DNA from: Muribaculaceae bacterium
GTDB taxonomy: Bacteria; Bacteroidota; Bacteroidia; Bacteroidales; Muribaculaceae
Assembly: GCA_017547845.1 (NCBI GenBank)
Contig: JAFYNZ010000063.1
Coordinates: forward strand, 1 to 57,891
Reading direction: 5' to 3'
Length of the DNA: 57,891 nucleotides
Below the pieces are notes generated by a model that did not search any database, was not told where the DNA came from, and saw only the letters and a list, made by a program, of their open reading frames with translations. Numbering within the stretch: position 1 is the first letter of the stretch; every line of letters starts with the position of its first letter. A program made the position numbers and the translations under genes. This document shows, piece after piece, positions 1-8,198 of this stretch.

Positions 1-33
1 AACACAAATTTACTAAAAATCCATGACATGACA

Positions 34-77
34 AAGGCTTTCGCGCTGAAAATCAGCATGAAAGCCTTATTTTTTTC
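34..77 (+). terminator. Rho-independent terminator of an upstream plus-strand gene
   Basis: A 9-bp perfect outer stem (AAGGCTTTC at 34-42, GAAAGCCTT at 60-68) encloses a 5-bp inner stem (GCTGA at 45-49, TCAGC at 53-57). It is followed directly by ATTTTTTTC. The T-tract is on the plus strand only, so it should end a transcript that enters from the left edge. Confidence 0.8.
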
Positions 78-104
78 GTTGTTTTTTGCAGTACAACAAA
101 AATA

Positions 105-146
105 GAGGCCGACTAACGGACTTGTTAGACAGCCTCTCTCTTTTTT
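105..146. terminator. Second hairpin terminator, possibly bidirectional
   Basis: GAGGC (105-109) pairs with GCCTC (132-136) around an inner CTAAC/GTTAG stem. TCTCTTTTTT follows on the plus strand and TATTTTTGTT on the minus strand. Its right arm contains a 15-nt sequence (122-136, minus-strand reading GAGGCTGTCTAACAA) that recurs in the terminator at 57756-57794. Confidence 0.65.
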
Positions 147-238
147 CTATAAGCCCAAATCCATTGCGTCAGGAAATGCTATGATGCACTGCTGTAGAAC
201 TCTTGAATTCATGGCTGTCAGCGCGTTATTAGGCACTT

Positions 239-273
239 AAAAAGAAAATGCACCTGATTCTCATCAGATGCAT
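239..273 (-). terminator. recA terminator
   Basis: On the minus strand an 11-bp stem with one G-U pair (248-258 with 263-273) and a 4-nt loop is followed by TTTTCTTTTT. It lies about 50 bp past the recA stop codon and is a canonical intrinsic terminator. Confidence 0.8.
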
Positions 274-320
274 CTCCATGTCTATTTTTAATCATTCATA
301 ACATGAGTTATGAAACCAAA

Positions 321-1472
321 CTATTCTTCTTCTATGACATCATCAATGGAGTCAAACTCTTCCTCCTCAGGCACACGTCGAGACTCGACATCACGAGGCA
401 GGAACGGAGTCGCTGCAGTGCGAGGTTTCTCCTCAGGCTTCTCATTGAGTTTCTCCTTAATCTTTTCTGTCAATTCTTCCATCAACTCAGGATTGTCGGC
501 AAGCACTTCTTTAGCCGAATCACGGCCTTGAGCAATCTTGGTGCCGTCGTAAGAGAACCATGAGCCTGACTTCTTAACGATGCCCAATTCGACACTCATA
601 TCAAGCACTTCGCCGGTGCGAGAAATACCTTCGCCAAACATGATTTCAAATTCGGCACGACGGAACGGAGGTGCCACCTTATTCTTGACCACCTTCACCT
701 TCACAAGGCGTCCGAGCACATTCTCACCCTCCTTAATCAATGAGGAAGGACGGATCTCAAGACGCACCGAAGAATAGAACTTCAATGCGTTACCGCCGGT
801 CGTAGTCTCAGGATTGGTAAACGGCATTGCGCTAATCTTCTCGCGAATCTGATTGATGAAAATACATGTAGTGCGAGTGCGTGAGATCGAAGCAGTCAGC
901 TTACGCATTGCCTGCGACATCAAGCGAGCATGCAGACCGACATTCTTGTCGCCCATTTCGCCCTCAATCTCAGTCTTAGGAGTCAACGCAGCTACGGAGT
1001 CGATGACGATAATATCGATAGCACCCGAATTGATAAGCTGCTCAGCGATGTCGAGAGCCTGCTCGCCACAATCAGGCTGAGCAATCCAGAGATTGTTGAC
1101 ATCTACACCGAGTTGCTCAGCATAGAAACGGTCGAAAGCATGCTCAGCGTCAATGATAGCAGCCACGCCGCCATTCTTCTGAGCCTCAGCGATAGCATGG
1201 ATTGCAAGCGTAGTCTTACCCGATGACTCAGCGCCGTAGATTTCGATAATACGGCCGCGTGGATAGCCACCCACGCCAAGCGCCTGGTCGAGCGCAATTG
1301 AGCCAGATGGGATCACCTCCACGTCCTCTATCGAATCGTCGCCTAAACGCATGATAGAGCCCTTACCGAAGTCCTTCTCGATATGTTCCATCGCCATCTG
1401 AAGAGCCTTCATCTTCTGATCGCTATTGTCAATGCGGCCACCTGCCGCCACTGCTGATTTCTTCTTTGCCAT
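321..1472 (-). CDS. recA: Recombinase RecA
   Basis: RecA forms ATP-dependent filaments on single-stranded DNA. It catalyses strand exchange in homologous repair and stimulates LexA-type self-cleavage. The 383-aa product has the Walker A motif GAESSGKT at about residues 80-87 and a Walker B segment (IIVIDS) at about 154-159. The conserved GGNALKFY segment is present, as is the usual acidic C-terminal tail, which ends in a run of Glu/Asp. The length is slightly above the usual 345-355 aa because of that tail. The start ATG opens the typical MAKKKS-type N-terminus. The gene stands alone with its own upstream -7 element (1644-1651) and a strong downstream terminator (239-273). The identification is certain. 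Confidence 0.99.
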   Translation of the reverse strand: MAKKKSAVAAGGRIDNSDQKMKALQMAMEHIEKDFGKGSIMRLGDDSIEDVEVIPSGSIALDQALGVGGYPRGRIIEIYGAESSGKTTLAIHAIAEAQKNGGVAAIIDAEHAFDRFYAEQLGVDVNNLWIAQPDCGEQALDIAEQLINSGAIDIIVIDSVAALTPKTEIEGEMGDKNVGLHARLMSQAMRKLTASISRTRTTCIFINQIREKISAMPFTNPETTTGGNALKFYSSVRLEIRPSSLIKEGENVLGRLVKVKVVKNKVAPPFRRAEFEIMFGEGISRTGEVLDMSVELGIVKKSGSWFSYDGTKIAQGRDSAKEVLADNPELMEELTEKIKEKLNEKPEEKPRTAATPFLPRDVESRRVPEEEEFDSIDDVIEEE

Positions 1473-1841
1473 TGTAAGTATAAAAAATTAAGAGTTAAAA
1501 GCACTGAGCACTGACGACAACCGGCATTGATACACCATATGTTCACCACACGCAGCCACGGCCACAGCTCAGAAATAATTGTTTTGGAAGCCGATAAGGA
1601 GTCTCGACCATTCATGGGTTGCGCACCTCGTCGTTTCACACTGCAAAATTAGCATCTCACCACTGCAAAAGACTTGCATTCATTGGTTAAAAAATGCAAA
1701 TATTACACTAAAACAAATGTAATGCAATATTACAAAATATATATGATACTACAAAGCAACTCCCTAAAAAGTTTTCCAAAAACCTTCAATATTGGCCGGG
1801 TAGCGAAGATTTGTGAGGAGGGGAAGATGGAGTCGGGAGTG
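1473..1841. other. recA upstream region
   Basis: A 369-bp gap between recA and the preceding minus-strand gene. It is AT-rich at 1680-1790 and contains a -7 element for recA at 1644-1651. An inverted repeat, TGTAAT-5 bp-ATTACA, lies at 1718-1734, with a further partial copy (ATATTACA) near 1700. Small ORFs here are not convincing as genes. Confidence 0.5.
1644..1651 (-). promoter_or_regulatory. Probable recA -7 promoter element
   Basis: The minus strand reads TAATTTTG, matching the Bacteroidetes -7 consensus TAnnTTTG, about 170 bp upstream of the recA start. No TTG/TTTG element lies at the standard 19-21 bp spacing, so this is a weaker call than the other promoters in the window. Confidence 0.4.
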
Positions 1842-2300
1842 TTAGAGGGTTTGGTTGGGCCAGGATATGTAGGTCGATTTGTCCATGAAGATGGATTCGT
1901 TGTCATCGATGCGATAGCGTATGCAGAGGTTGTCATCTTCCGGATAATAAAGGATTTCAAATTCTGTAAAGCCACAGTTGTGGGCCTGGCAACCGAATGT
2001 GTGGTACGCACCATCGCCGTATTCTATCGGAGTTTCGACTTGGAAGTATTCGACCAGCATATCGTAGCGTTGCTGTCCGAGCAGGCGTATCAGGCGTTGG
2101 CGAAGGGTGGGGTTGTCAAATAGTTTTACATCATATGGATACTCGCCGAGAGCGTCGCGAAAGACTTTGTCCAAAGCCGGGTTTTCCATTGTCCGACTAC
2201 TCTGCGTAGCCGCTGTGGCTGCTACGTTGCTCACGATGTTTGTGCTGATGGTCAATGCGATGGCGAGGGTGATGCATCGCAGGATTGCTTCTATTTTCAT
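1842..2300 (-). CDS. Small exported protein of unknown function
   Basis: A 152-aa protein that I do not recognise. The first 25-30 residues look like a cleavable Sec signal peptide: Lys/Arg near the start, a hydrophobic core, and small residues at VAATAA. There is no lipobox cysteine. The mature part of about 120 aa is acidic and contains Cys in QAHNCGF and near the C-terminus (DNLCIRY). It begins 19 bp after the TrmH-family methyltransferase on the same strand and is probably co-transcribed with it. A periplasmic or surface location is inferred from the signal peptide only. Confidence 0.7.
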   Translation of the reverse strand: MKIEAILRCITLAIALTISTNIVSNVAATAATQSSRTMENPALDKVFRDALGEYPYDVKLFDNPTLRQRLIRLLGQQRYDMLVEYFQVETPIEYGDGAYHTFGCQAHNCGFTEFEILYYPEDDNLCIRYRIDDNESIFMDKSTYISWPNQTL

Positions 2301-2319
2301 AATGTGTTATGGATTTATT

Positions 2320-2862
2320 TTATGGTCGGAGGTGGAGGGATTGGAGGAAGTGCCAGAGGGCGAGGCCGGCTGATACGGCTACGTTGAGGGAGTGTTTGGT
2401 GCCGAATTGTGGTATCTCAAGCACTGTGTCGGCGTTGTCGACCACTTCTTGCGCGACACCTTCTACTTCGTTGCCCACGACGATGGCATAGACCTCATCG
2501 GGAGATGGTCGGAATTGATGCAACGGCACGCTGTTGTGGGTCTGCTCAAGGCAGCAGACTTTCACTCCTTGTGAGCGCAGCTCTTTGACTATTTCGACTG
2601 CCGACTCGGCGTAGCGCCATGCGACGGAGTCTTCGGCTCCGAGGGCTGTCTTGTGGATTTCGGGGTGGGGCGGTGTCGATGATATGCCGCAGAGGATGAT
2701 TTCGTCGATGAGGAAGGCATCAGATGTGCGAAATATCGAGCCTATATTGTTCATCGATCTGACGGAGTCGACGACTATTTTGAGGGGTAGTTTGCGCTCT
2801 TTGCGATAGTCGTCCATGGTGACGCGTGTCAATTCCACAATGTTTTTCTTTCTCTTTTCCAT
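2320..2862 (-). CDS. TrmH/SpoU-family RNA 2'-O-methyltransferase
   Basis: A 180-aa SPOUT-class methyltransferase, expected to methylate a ribose 2'-OH in tRNA or rRNA using S-adenosylmethionine. The three family motifs are visible: NNIGSIFRTSDAF (motif 1), VVGNEVEGV (motif 2), and IPQFGTKHSLNVAVSAG (motif 3, part of the trefoil-knot SAM site). At 180 aa it is a minimal catalytic domain without the N-terminal substrate-binding domain of RlmB, so the substrate cannot be assigned. It lies between ychF and a small exported protein. No clear promoter was found in the gap to ychF. Confidence 0.9.
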   Translation of the reverse strand: MEKRKKNIVELTRVTMDDYRKERKLPLKIVVDSVRSMNNIGSIFRTSDAFLIDEIILCGISSTPPHPEIHKTALGAEDSVAWRYAESAVEIVKELRSQGVKVCCLEQTHNSVPLHQFRPSPDEVYAIVVGNEVEGVAQEVVDNADTVLEIPQFGTKHSLNVAVSAGLALWHFLQSLHLRP

Positions 2863-2928
2863 GTCTCTGATGCTTTTTTGGGGGTCTAACGGCGTTTATG
2901 CTACTTTGTGGGGATTTATTTTTGAGAA

Positions 2929-2958
2929 GAGAGAAGCCGACCGATGTCGACCTCTCTC
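2929..2958. other. Strong 13-bp hairpin between ychF and the methyltransferase gene
   Basis: The arms at 2929-2941 and 2946-2958 pair over 13 positions, including two G-T pairs, with a 4-nt loop. Neither strand has a T-tract right after it, so it is not a classic intrinsic terminator. It may stabilise the ychF mRNA end or act as a leaky terminator. Confidence 0.5.
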
Positions 2959-2992
2959 CTATTGTTGTCTGTGGTTGAGATGTTTTGCTTGT

Positions 2993-4096
2993 TTAGACGT
3001 TGAAGCGGAAGTGCATGATGTCGCCATCTTGTACGACGTATTCTTTGCCTTCTACGCCCATTTTGCCGGCTTCTTTGACTGCTGATTCGCCACCGAGGTT
3101 TACGAAGTCGTCGTATTTGATGACTTCAGCGCGAATGAAGCCTTTTTCGAAGTCGGTGTGAATGATTCCGGCGCATTGAGGTGCTTTAGAGCCTTTCATG
3201 AATGTCCATGCGCGTACTTCGACTTCGCCTGCTGTGAAGTAGGTCTGGAGGTTGAGCAATGCGTAAGCTGCGCGAATGAGGCGAGCCACGCCCGACTCTT
3301 GAAGGCCGATTTCTTGGAGGAATTCTTGGCGTTCTTCGTAGGTCTCGAGTTCAGCGATTTCGCTTTCGGTCTGAGCTGCTACAATCATGAGTTCGGCGTT
3401 CTCGTCCTTGATAGCCTCACGCACAGCCTCTACATATTTGTTGCCTGTCACGGCTGATGCGTCATCTACGTTGCAGACATAGAGCACAGGCTTGTTGGTG
3501 AGAAGGAAGAGTTCGCGAGCGAATTTCTGCTCATCTTTTGTTTCAAACACTACTGAGCGAGCAGGTTTGCCTTGGAGGAGTGCTTCCTTGTAGGCCAAGA
3601 GCACATCGGCTTGAAGGCGAGCCACTTTGTCGCCGCCGGTCTGTGCTTGTTTGAGAGTGCGTGCGAGGCGTGCTTCTACTGTCTCGAGGTCTTTGAATTG
3701 CAATTCGTAGTCGATAATCTCTTTGTCACGTACCGGATCGACTGAGCCGTCGACGTGAGTGATGTTGTCGTTGTCGAAGCAGCGTAGCACGTGGAGGATT
3801 GCGTCGGTCTCACGGATGTTGGCGAGGAACTTGTTGCCAAGACCTTCACCTTTGGAAGCACCTTTCACGAGGCCTGCGATGTCTACGATTTCGACTGTAG
3901 CAGGGACTACGTTGCGTGGATTGACAATGTCGACAAGCTTGTTGAGTCGCTCATCTGGCACTGTGATTACGCCCACGTTTGGCTCGATGGTACAGAATGG
4001 GAAATTAGCTGACTGTGCCTTAGTGTTGCTAAGACAGTTGAAAAGGGTGGATTTGCCGACGTTAGGCAGACCCACTATGCCGCATTGTAATGCCAT
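2993..4096 (-). CDS. ychF: Redox-regulated ATPase YchF (Obg-like)
   Basis: YchF is a ribosome-associated P-loop ATPase of the Obg family with roles in translation and oxidative-stress response. The 367-aa length is typical. The P-loop GLPNVGKST is at residues 9-17. The G3 region reads [14 protein letters not shown]. The usual GTP-specifying NKxD is replaced by NVDD, the change that makes the family prefer ATP. The C-terminal 80 or so residues form the TGS domain. A consensus promoter lies about 27-57 bp upstream of the start (4123-4153), so the leader is short. Confidence 0.97.
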   Translation of the reverse strand: MALQCGIVGLPNVGKSTLFNCLSNTKAQSANFPFCTIEPNVGVITVPDERLNKLVDIVNPRNVVPATVEIVDIAGLVKGASKGEGLGNKFLANIRETDAILHVLRCFDNDNITHVDGSVDPVRDKEIIDYELQFKDLETVEARLARTLKQAQTGGDKVARLQADVLLAYKEALLQGKPARSVVFETKDEQKFARELFLLTNKPVLYVCNVDDASAVTGNKYVEAVREAIKDENAELMIVAAQTESEIAELETYEERQEFLQEIGLQESGVARLIRAAYALLNLQTYFTAGEVEVRAWTFMKGSKAPQCAGIIHTDFEKGFIRAEVIKYDDFVNLGGESAVKEAGKMGVEGKEYVVQDGDIMHFRFNV

Positions 4097-4122
4097 ATTT
4101 TTCTCTTAGTTTAATTAGACTG

Positions 4123-4153
4123 CAAAGTTACTCATTTTTTCTCATATCCCCAA
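4123..4153 (-). promoter_or_regulatory. ychF promoter (Bacteroidetes sigma type)
   Basis: On the minus strand TTG (4151-4153), exactly 20 bp, then TAACTTTG (4123-4130). The whole 34-bp block 4121-4154 is repeated identically at 7746-7779 upstream of nfnA. Confidence 0.8.
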
Positions 4154-4247
4154 CTTTCGCTCGCTCTCCCCCACTCTGTGAATGCGACTTTTGGGATTTC
4201 TCGGGAGGCTAAGTAGCTTTAGGGGCATAAATTGATGGGTCGATTTC

Positions 4248-4278
4248 TTGCGAGAATGAGTCGCTTTGTCTAATTTTG
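4248..4278 (+). promoter_or_regulatory. tatA promoter
   Basis: TTG at 4248-4250, 20 bp, then TAATTTTG at 4271-4278, about 30 bp upstream of the tatA ATG. This is a full match to the Bacteroidetes -33/-7 pattern. Confidence 0.75.
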
Positions 4279-4307
4279 TGGTGATAAAAGAAAATTAGGT
4301 TTAAATT

Positions 4308-4520
4308 ATGACAATATTGCTCACTATTTTAGGGTTGTTGGGACTTGGAATGCAGGAGTTGCTCATCATTGCATTCATCGTACTTCTGCTATTTGGCGCT
4401 CGCAAGATTCCGGAGTTGATGCGTGGCATCGGCAAAGGTGTACGCTCATTCAAGGAGGGTATGAAAGATATCGGCGACGAGGTCAACAAAGACTCTGACG
4501 ACGCTTCGCAGAAGAAATGA
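4308..4520 (+). CDS. tatA: Sec-independent protein translocase TatA
   Basis: TatA forms the pore-like component of the twin-arginine translocase, which exports folded proteins across the inner membrane. The 70-aa product has an N-terminal membrane segment (about residues 10-28) followed by the family hinge FGARKIPEL. An amphipathic helix follows ([16 protein letters not shown]), then a charged tail. No separate TatB is visible here, as is usual in Bacteroidetes. Its TGA overlaps the tatC ATG by 4 bp (ATGA), giving a two-gene operon under the promoter at 4248-4278. Confidence 0.95.
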   Translation: MTILLTILGLLGLGMQELLIIAFIVLLLFGARKIPELMRGIGKGVRSFKEGMKDIGDEVNKDSDDASQKK

Positions 4521-5311
4521 GCCACCCGTCGGACAATCTATCGTTTTGGGACCACCTCGATGTGTTGCGCTCCACGCTGATGCGCATTTGCATCGTGGCA
4601 GTGGTCTTTATGCTTGTTGCGTTTTGTTTCAAGGATGAAGTGTTTGCCATCATCTTTGCTCCTCGCGACACATCGTTTCCGACCTATCGGCTTTTCGACC
4701 AAATCGCTGTGCTTATGGGGCACACGGCCGATGCGTCAGACTTCGCTGTTTCGCTGATTAATACGGAGTTGACGCGTCAGTTTATGGTGCATCTACAGGT
4801 CTCGTTGTGGGTAGGACTGCTGGTCGCTTCGCCCTATATATTGGTGGAGATATTCCGGTTTGTTTCGCCGGCACTTTATAGTGCTGAGCGACGCTATGCT
4901 GTCGGGGTCATCGTGTCGGGCTACTTGATGTTTATGTTTGGCGTAGCGTTATGCTACTTTCTGATATTTCCGCTGACGTTTCGTTTCTTGGGTACATATC
5001 AGGTGTGCAACGATGTCACCAACCTCATCTCACTTGAGTCTTACATCGATACACTGACGATGCTCACGCTGATGATGGGACTCATGTCGGAGTTGCCTGT
5101 AGTCGGGTGGTTGCTTGCCAAGCTTGGCTTTATCAATGCCGGTCTGATGCGTCGATTTCGTCGCCATGCCATCGTCGGCATCTTCATCGTAGCGGCCATT
5201 ATTACGCCCACCACTGATGCCATGACGCTTTGTGTCGTCGCTCTCCCCATAATGCTCCTCTACGAGCTGACCATCCTCATCGTCTCGCGCACCACAGCCC
5301 GCACCGCTTAA
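4517..5311 (+). CDS. tatC: Sec-independent protein translocase TatC
   Basis: TatC is the polytopic receptor of the Tat system and recognises twin-arginine signal peptides. The 264-aa protein opens with the conserved cytoplasmic segment [14 protein letters not shown], where the family has the H-L-xE/D-LR signature. About six membrane helices are visible, and a conserved periplasmic [12 protein letters not shown] motif lies near residue 115. It is translationally coupled to tatA by an ATGA overlap. Confidence 0.96.
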   Translation: MSHPSDNLSFWDHLDVLRSTLMRICIVAVVFMLVAFCFKDEVFAIIFAPRDTSFPTYRLFDQIAVLMGHTADASDFAVSLINTELTRQFMVHLQVSLWVGLLVASPYILVEIFRFVSPALYSAERRYAVGVIVSGYLMFMFGVALCYFLIFPLTFRFLGTYQVCNDVTNLISLESYIDTLTMLTLMMGLMSELPVVGWLLAKLGFINAGLMRRFRRHAIVGIFIVAAIITPTTDAMTLCVVALPIMLLYELTILIVSRTTARTA

Positions 5312-5374
5312 GGCCATGAAGTATTTAGGAGGAATAGTGACCGCCAATACCCACTAAACCATAAACATTACACA

Positions 5375-5412
5375 TTAAACAAAAGCGACCGCCTTGGGAT
5401 AGGCAGCCGCTT
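5375..5412 (-). terminator. Terminator of the nfnA-nfnB operon
   Basis: On the minus strand AAGCGG...CGCTT arms (5408-5412 with 5383-5387, plus an inner TGCCT/AGGCG stem) are followed by TTGTTTAA. It lies about 45 bp past the nfnB stop codon, between the convergent tatC and nfnB genes. Confidence 0.65.
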
Positions 5413-5457
5413 GTGATAGTATTTGCGTCGGAGCGTGATTGCTTAATCTATGCCCGA

Positions 5458-6846
5458 TTACTTTGACTGAATGTATTCGTGGATAGCCTTGGCAGCTTTG
5501 CGACCTGCACCCATAGCGAGGATAACTGTCGCAGCACCTGTCACAGCGTCACCACCGGCGAATACGCCTTGGCGTGATGTCTGGCCCATCTCGTCGGCTA
5601 CGATGCAGCCACGACGGTTGGTTTCGAGGCCTTTTGTAGTCGCTTTGATCAATGGGTTAGGCGATGTGCCGAGAGCCATGATTACCACGTCGCAGTCGAT
5701 GCGGAAATCGCTACCCTCTTTGACTACAGGCGAACGACGTCCTGACTCATCAGGCTCGCCGAGTTCCATTTCCACACAGCTGATAGCTTCTACCCAGCCC
5801 TTTTCGTTGCCGATGATTTCGGTAGGGTTGGTGAGCATTTTGAAGACGATGCCTTCTTCTTTAGCGTGGTGCACTTCTTCGACACGAGCAGGGAGCTCAG
5901 CTTCGCTACGACGATAGACGATGTAGGCTTCAGCGCCGAGGCGTTGAGCTGTGCGCACAGCGTCCATAGCCACGTTGCCACCGCCGACTACTACTACGCG
6001 TTTGCCGGCATAGATAGGAGTGTCGTATTCGTCATCGTAAGCCTTCATGAGGTTGGCACGAGTAAGGAATTCGTTGGCAGAGAAAACGCCGTTGAGGTTT
6101 TCGCCCGGGATACCCATGAAGCGAGGGAGACCTGCGCCTGAGCCTACGAATACAGCGTCGAAGCCGTCGCGATCCAAGAGGTCGTCGATAGTCATGGTGC
6201 GACCAACGATTACGTCGGTCTCAATCTCAACGCCGAGACGCTTCACTGCTTCGACTTCCTTAGCCACGATAGCATCTTTAGGGAGGCGGAATTCAGGGAT
6301 ACCATATACGAGTACGCCGCCAACTTTGTGGAGTGCTTCGAAGATTTTCACCTCATAGCCGAGACGAGCGAGGTCGGAAGCACAAGCGAGACCTGAAGGA
6401 CCTGAACCTACGACAGCGACACGGTGGCCGTTGGGAGTGATTTCAGGCTTAGGGAGTGAGTCGGCGTTAGCGATACGCCAGTCGCCTACGTAGCGTTCGA
6501 GTTTACCGATAGCCACGGCTTCGCCCTTGATGCCGAGCACGCAAGAGCCTTCGCATTGGCTTTCTTGAGGACATACACGACCGCAGACACTTGGCAACGA
6601 GCTGTCGACCGCGATAGTGTCGGCTGCCTGTTGGAGATTGCCTTCAGTGACGTGTTTGATAAACTCAGGGATATTGATTGACACCGGGCAAGCTTGCACG
6701 CAGCGTGGATTCTTACAGTTGAGACAGCGAGATGCTTCGAGAGCAGCCTCCTGGTCGTTGTAGCCGTAGCATACTTCTTCAAAATTTGTAGCGCGCACCT
6801 TAGGGTCTTGTTCGCGCACAGGGACACGAGGGATTCTGTTAGCCAT
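5458..6846 (-). CDS. nfnB: NADPH-dependent glutamate synthase-like / NfnB flavoprotein subunit
   Basis: A 462-aa iron-sulfur flavoprotein of the GltD/NfnB family. The N-terminus carries two cysteine groups for Fe4S4 clusters (CLNCKNPRC..CP and CGRVCP..CEGSC, about residues 41-110). A first dinucleotide fold follows (VVGSGPSGLACA) for FAD, then a second (VVGGGNVAMDAVR) for NADPH. The FAD-closing GGDAVTGAATVILAMGAGR motif is near the C-terminus. Such proteins are annotated as the glutamate synthase small subunit. However, the immediate neighbour is an NfnA-type subunit with an 8-bp overlap, which supports NADH-dependent reduced ferredoxin:NADP+ oxidoreductase. Assignment to NfnAB rather than glutamate synthase is inferred from context. 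Confidence 0.88.
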   Translation of the reverse strand: MANRIPRVPVREQDPKVRATNFEEVCYGYNDQEAALEASRCLNCKNPRCVQACPVSINIPEFIKHVTEGNLQQAADTIAVDSSLPSVCGRVCPQESQCEGSCVLGIKGEAVAIGKLERYVGDWRIANADSLPKPEITPNGHRVAVVGSGPSGLACASDLARLGYEVKIFEALHKVGGVLVYGIPEFRLPKDAIVAKEVEAVKRLGVEIETDVIVGRTMTIDDLLDRDGFDAVFVGSGAGLPRFMGIPGENLNGVFSANEFLTRANLMKAYDDEYDTPIYAGKRVVVVGGGNVAMDAVRTAQRLGAEAYIVYRRSEAELPARVEEVHHAKEEGIVFKMLTNPTEIIGNEKGWVEAISCVEMELGEPDESGRRSPVVKEGSDFRIDCDVVIMALGTSPNPLIKATTKGLETNRRGCIVADEMGQTSRQGVFAGGDAVTGAATVILAMGAGRKAAKAIHEYIQSK

Positions 6847-7693
6847 GGCAGTTACATTTATGAGTTTCCGGATTGGTTTTCTTGTTATCGCGATACATTG
6901 CTTGGCGACGCATAGCCTCGTCGAAGTCTACTTGGTGGCCGTCAAATTCAGGACCATCAACGCAAGTGAACAAAGTCTTGCCACCGACAGTCACACGACA
7001 AGCGCCACACATGCCTGTGCCGTCGACCATCAAAGCGTTGAGCGACACGATGGTAGGAATGTCGTATTTCTTAGTGGTCAAAGCAGCAAATTTCATCATA
7101 ATCATAGGGCCGATGATGACGCAGACATCGTATTTCTTGCCTTGATTGACGATGAGGTCTTCCATCAAGCCTGTCACCATGCCGTGGAAGCCTTCAGAGC
7201 CGTCGTCTGTGCAGAGGTAGACATTGCCCACCTTGCGCATAGGCTCAACATAAGTGAAGAGATCTTTGGTCTTAGCACCGATGATGACATCAGCCTCGAT
7301 GCCACGCTCGTGGAGCCATTTCACTTGTGGATAGACAGGAGCAGTGCCGACACCACCTGCCACGAAGAGGAATTTCTTCTTCTTCAATTCTTCGATGTCT
7401 TCTTCGACCATCTCAGATGGTTGACCCAACGGACCGGCGAAGTCAGCGAAGCAGTCGCCGACATTGAGGTCGCAAATCTTTTGTGAAGAGATACCGACAA
7501 TTTGAGTAACGATAGTGACAGTTCCGGCTTGGGCGTCATAGTCACAGATTGTCAACGGAATGCGTTCGCCCTTCTCGTCAGTGCGAACGATGATAAATTG
7601 GCCAGGCAATGCCGATTGAGCCACGCGTGGAGCGAGCACTTTCATCTCAAAGATGTTGTTGGCCAATTCATTTTTTTCAACTATTTCAAACAT
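6839..7693 (-). CDS. nfnA: Sulfide dehydrogenase-like FAD/NAD-binding protein, NfnA subunit
   Basis: A 284-aa ferredoxin-NADP reductase-fold protein. It has an N-terminal FAD-binding beta-barrel (RIPLTICDYD region), an NAD-binding domain (FVAGGVGTAPVYPQ), and a C-terminal [2Fe-2S] site (GMCGACRVTVGGKTLFTC). This arrangement is the NfnA / sulfhydrogenase gamma pattern. The extra C-terminal tail contains CNC. It is the first gene of a two-gene operon with nfnB, overlapping by 8 bp, and has a full promoter at 7748-7778. The pair is expected to couple NADH, NADPH and ferredoxin pools. Confidence 0.9.
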   Translation of the reverse strand: MFEIVEKNELANNIFEMKVLAPRVAQSALPGQFIIVRTDEKGERIPLTICDYDAQAGTVTIVTQIVGISSQKICDLNVGDCFADFAGPLGQPSEMVEEDIEELKKKKFLFVAGGVGTAPVYPQVKWLHERGIEADVIIGAKTKDLFTYVEPMRKVGNVYLCTDDGSEGFHGMVTGLMEDLIVNQGKKYDVCVIIGPMIMMKFAALTTKKYDIPTIVSLNALMVDGTGMCGACRVTVGGKTLFTCVDGPEFDGHQVDFDEAMRRQAMYRDNKKTNPETHKCNCHG

Positions 7694-7747
7694 GTAGCTG
7701 ATAGTTATTTAGTTAGTTTTCAGTTTAATCACTTGGTTAAGAGTGTG

Positions 7748-7778
7748 CAAAGTTACTCATTTTTTCTCATATCCCCAA
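7748..7778 (-). promoter_or_regulatory. nfnA promoter
   Basis: On the minus strand TTG (7776-7778), 20 bp, then TAACTTTG (7748-7755). The block 7746-7779 is identical over 34 bp to the ychF promoter block. The expected leader is about 50 nt. Confidence 0.8.
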
Positions 7779-7861
7779 CATCACTGCACGAAACTTCTTG
7801 TCTGCACCCAAACTCGGAATATTAACGGAGTCGGATGCGGGTAGCGAGGCAATGAATTTAA

Positions 7862-7997
7862 GGTTGCTTTTTGTTTGCCATGCAACTTTTGTGCAACCCC
7901 TATCGGGGTAGGTTTATACATGTGCTGTCATTCCGGTGGTGGCATTCGCTTTGCTCGTTTACCACCGGTTATCGAGATTTTACCCCTATTCGGGGTA
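7862..7997. repeat. Cluster of four inverted repeats, probable REP-like intergenic element
   Basis: Within 136 bp there are four short stem-loops, including a perfect 8-bp pair (7933-7940/7961-7968) and two near-identical CCCCTAT(T)CGGGG hairpins (7896-7909 and 7981-7997) that flank it. The symmetric arrangement suggests one folded unit. The copy number elsewhere in the genome is unknown. Confidence 0.5.
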
Positions 7998-8118
7998 TTG
8001 CTTGCCAGGTGTAATTATAGCAACAATCGTGTTTGAGTCACCCTGAAAGGATGACCAAACCATAAGTGGTTGCATATCAGTAGATTAAAGTAAGGATTGA
8101 CAATTTTTTTTGTGTTCC

Positions 8119-8198
8119 TAACGCCATAAGTCGGGGATTTTCGGGATTTGTAACGCCATAAGTCGGGAGTTTTTGACATTTCTAACGCCATAAGTCAG
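8119..8198. repeat. Three direct repeats with exact 32-bp period
   Basis: The core TAACGCCATAAGTC(G/A)G occurs at 8119-8134, 8151-8166 and 8183-8198, each exactly 32 bp after the last. The 16-bp spacers are only partly alike. The third copy contains the pdxB stop codon (8195-8197). Confidence 0.8.

Larger units (their letters stand above)
1..320. other. Non-coding stretch downstream of recA, with three terminator-like hairpins
   Basis: No convincing gene lies here. The stretch holds two plus-strand hairpins with T-tracts, at 34-77 and 105-146, and a minus-strand terminator for recA at 239-273. The first plus-strand hairpin implies that a plus-strand gene ends just left of the window. Nothing else is recognisable between about 147 and 238. 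Confidence 0.6.
7694..8194. other. Repeat-rich intergenic region between pdxB and nfnA
   Basis: A 501-bp gap with no gene. From the nfnA side it holds the nfnA promoter (7748-7778). A cluster of inverted repeats follows: GGTTGC 7862-7867 with GCAACC 7893-7898, ACCCC-4-GGGGT 7896-7909, CCGGTGGT 7933-7940 with ACCACCGG 7961-7968, and TACCCC-5-GGGGTA 7981-7997. Last come three 32-bp-spaced direct repeats (8119-8198) that run into the pdxB stop codon. Confidence 0.7.

Noticed and set aside
1997-2209. Small plus-strand ORFs opposite the exported 152-aa protein
   Set aside because: The minus-strand frame has a signal peptide and good spacing to its neighbour; the plus-strand frames have no supporting features.
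8119-8198. Possible CRISPR array
   Set aside because: Three copies of a 16-bp core with 16-bp partly similar spacers are too short for CRISPR. The array overlaps a coding end, and no cas genes are nearby.
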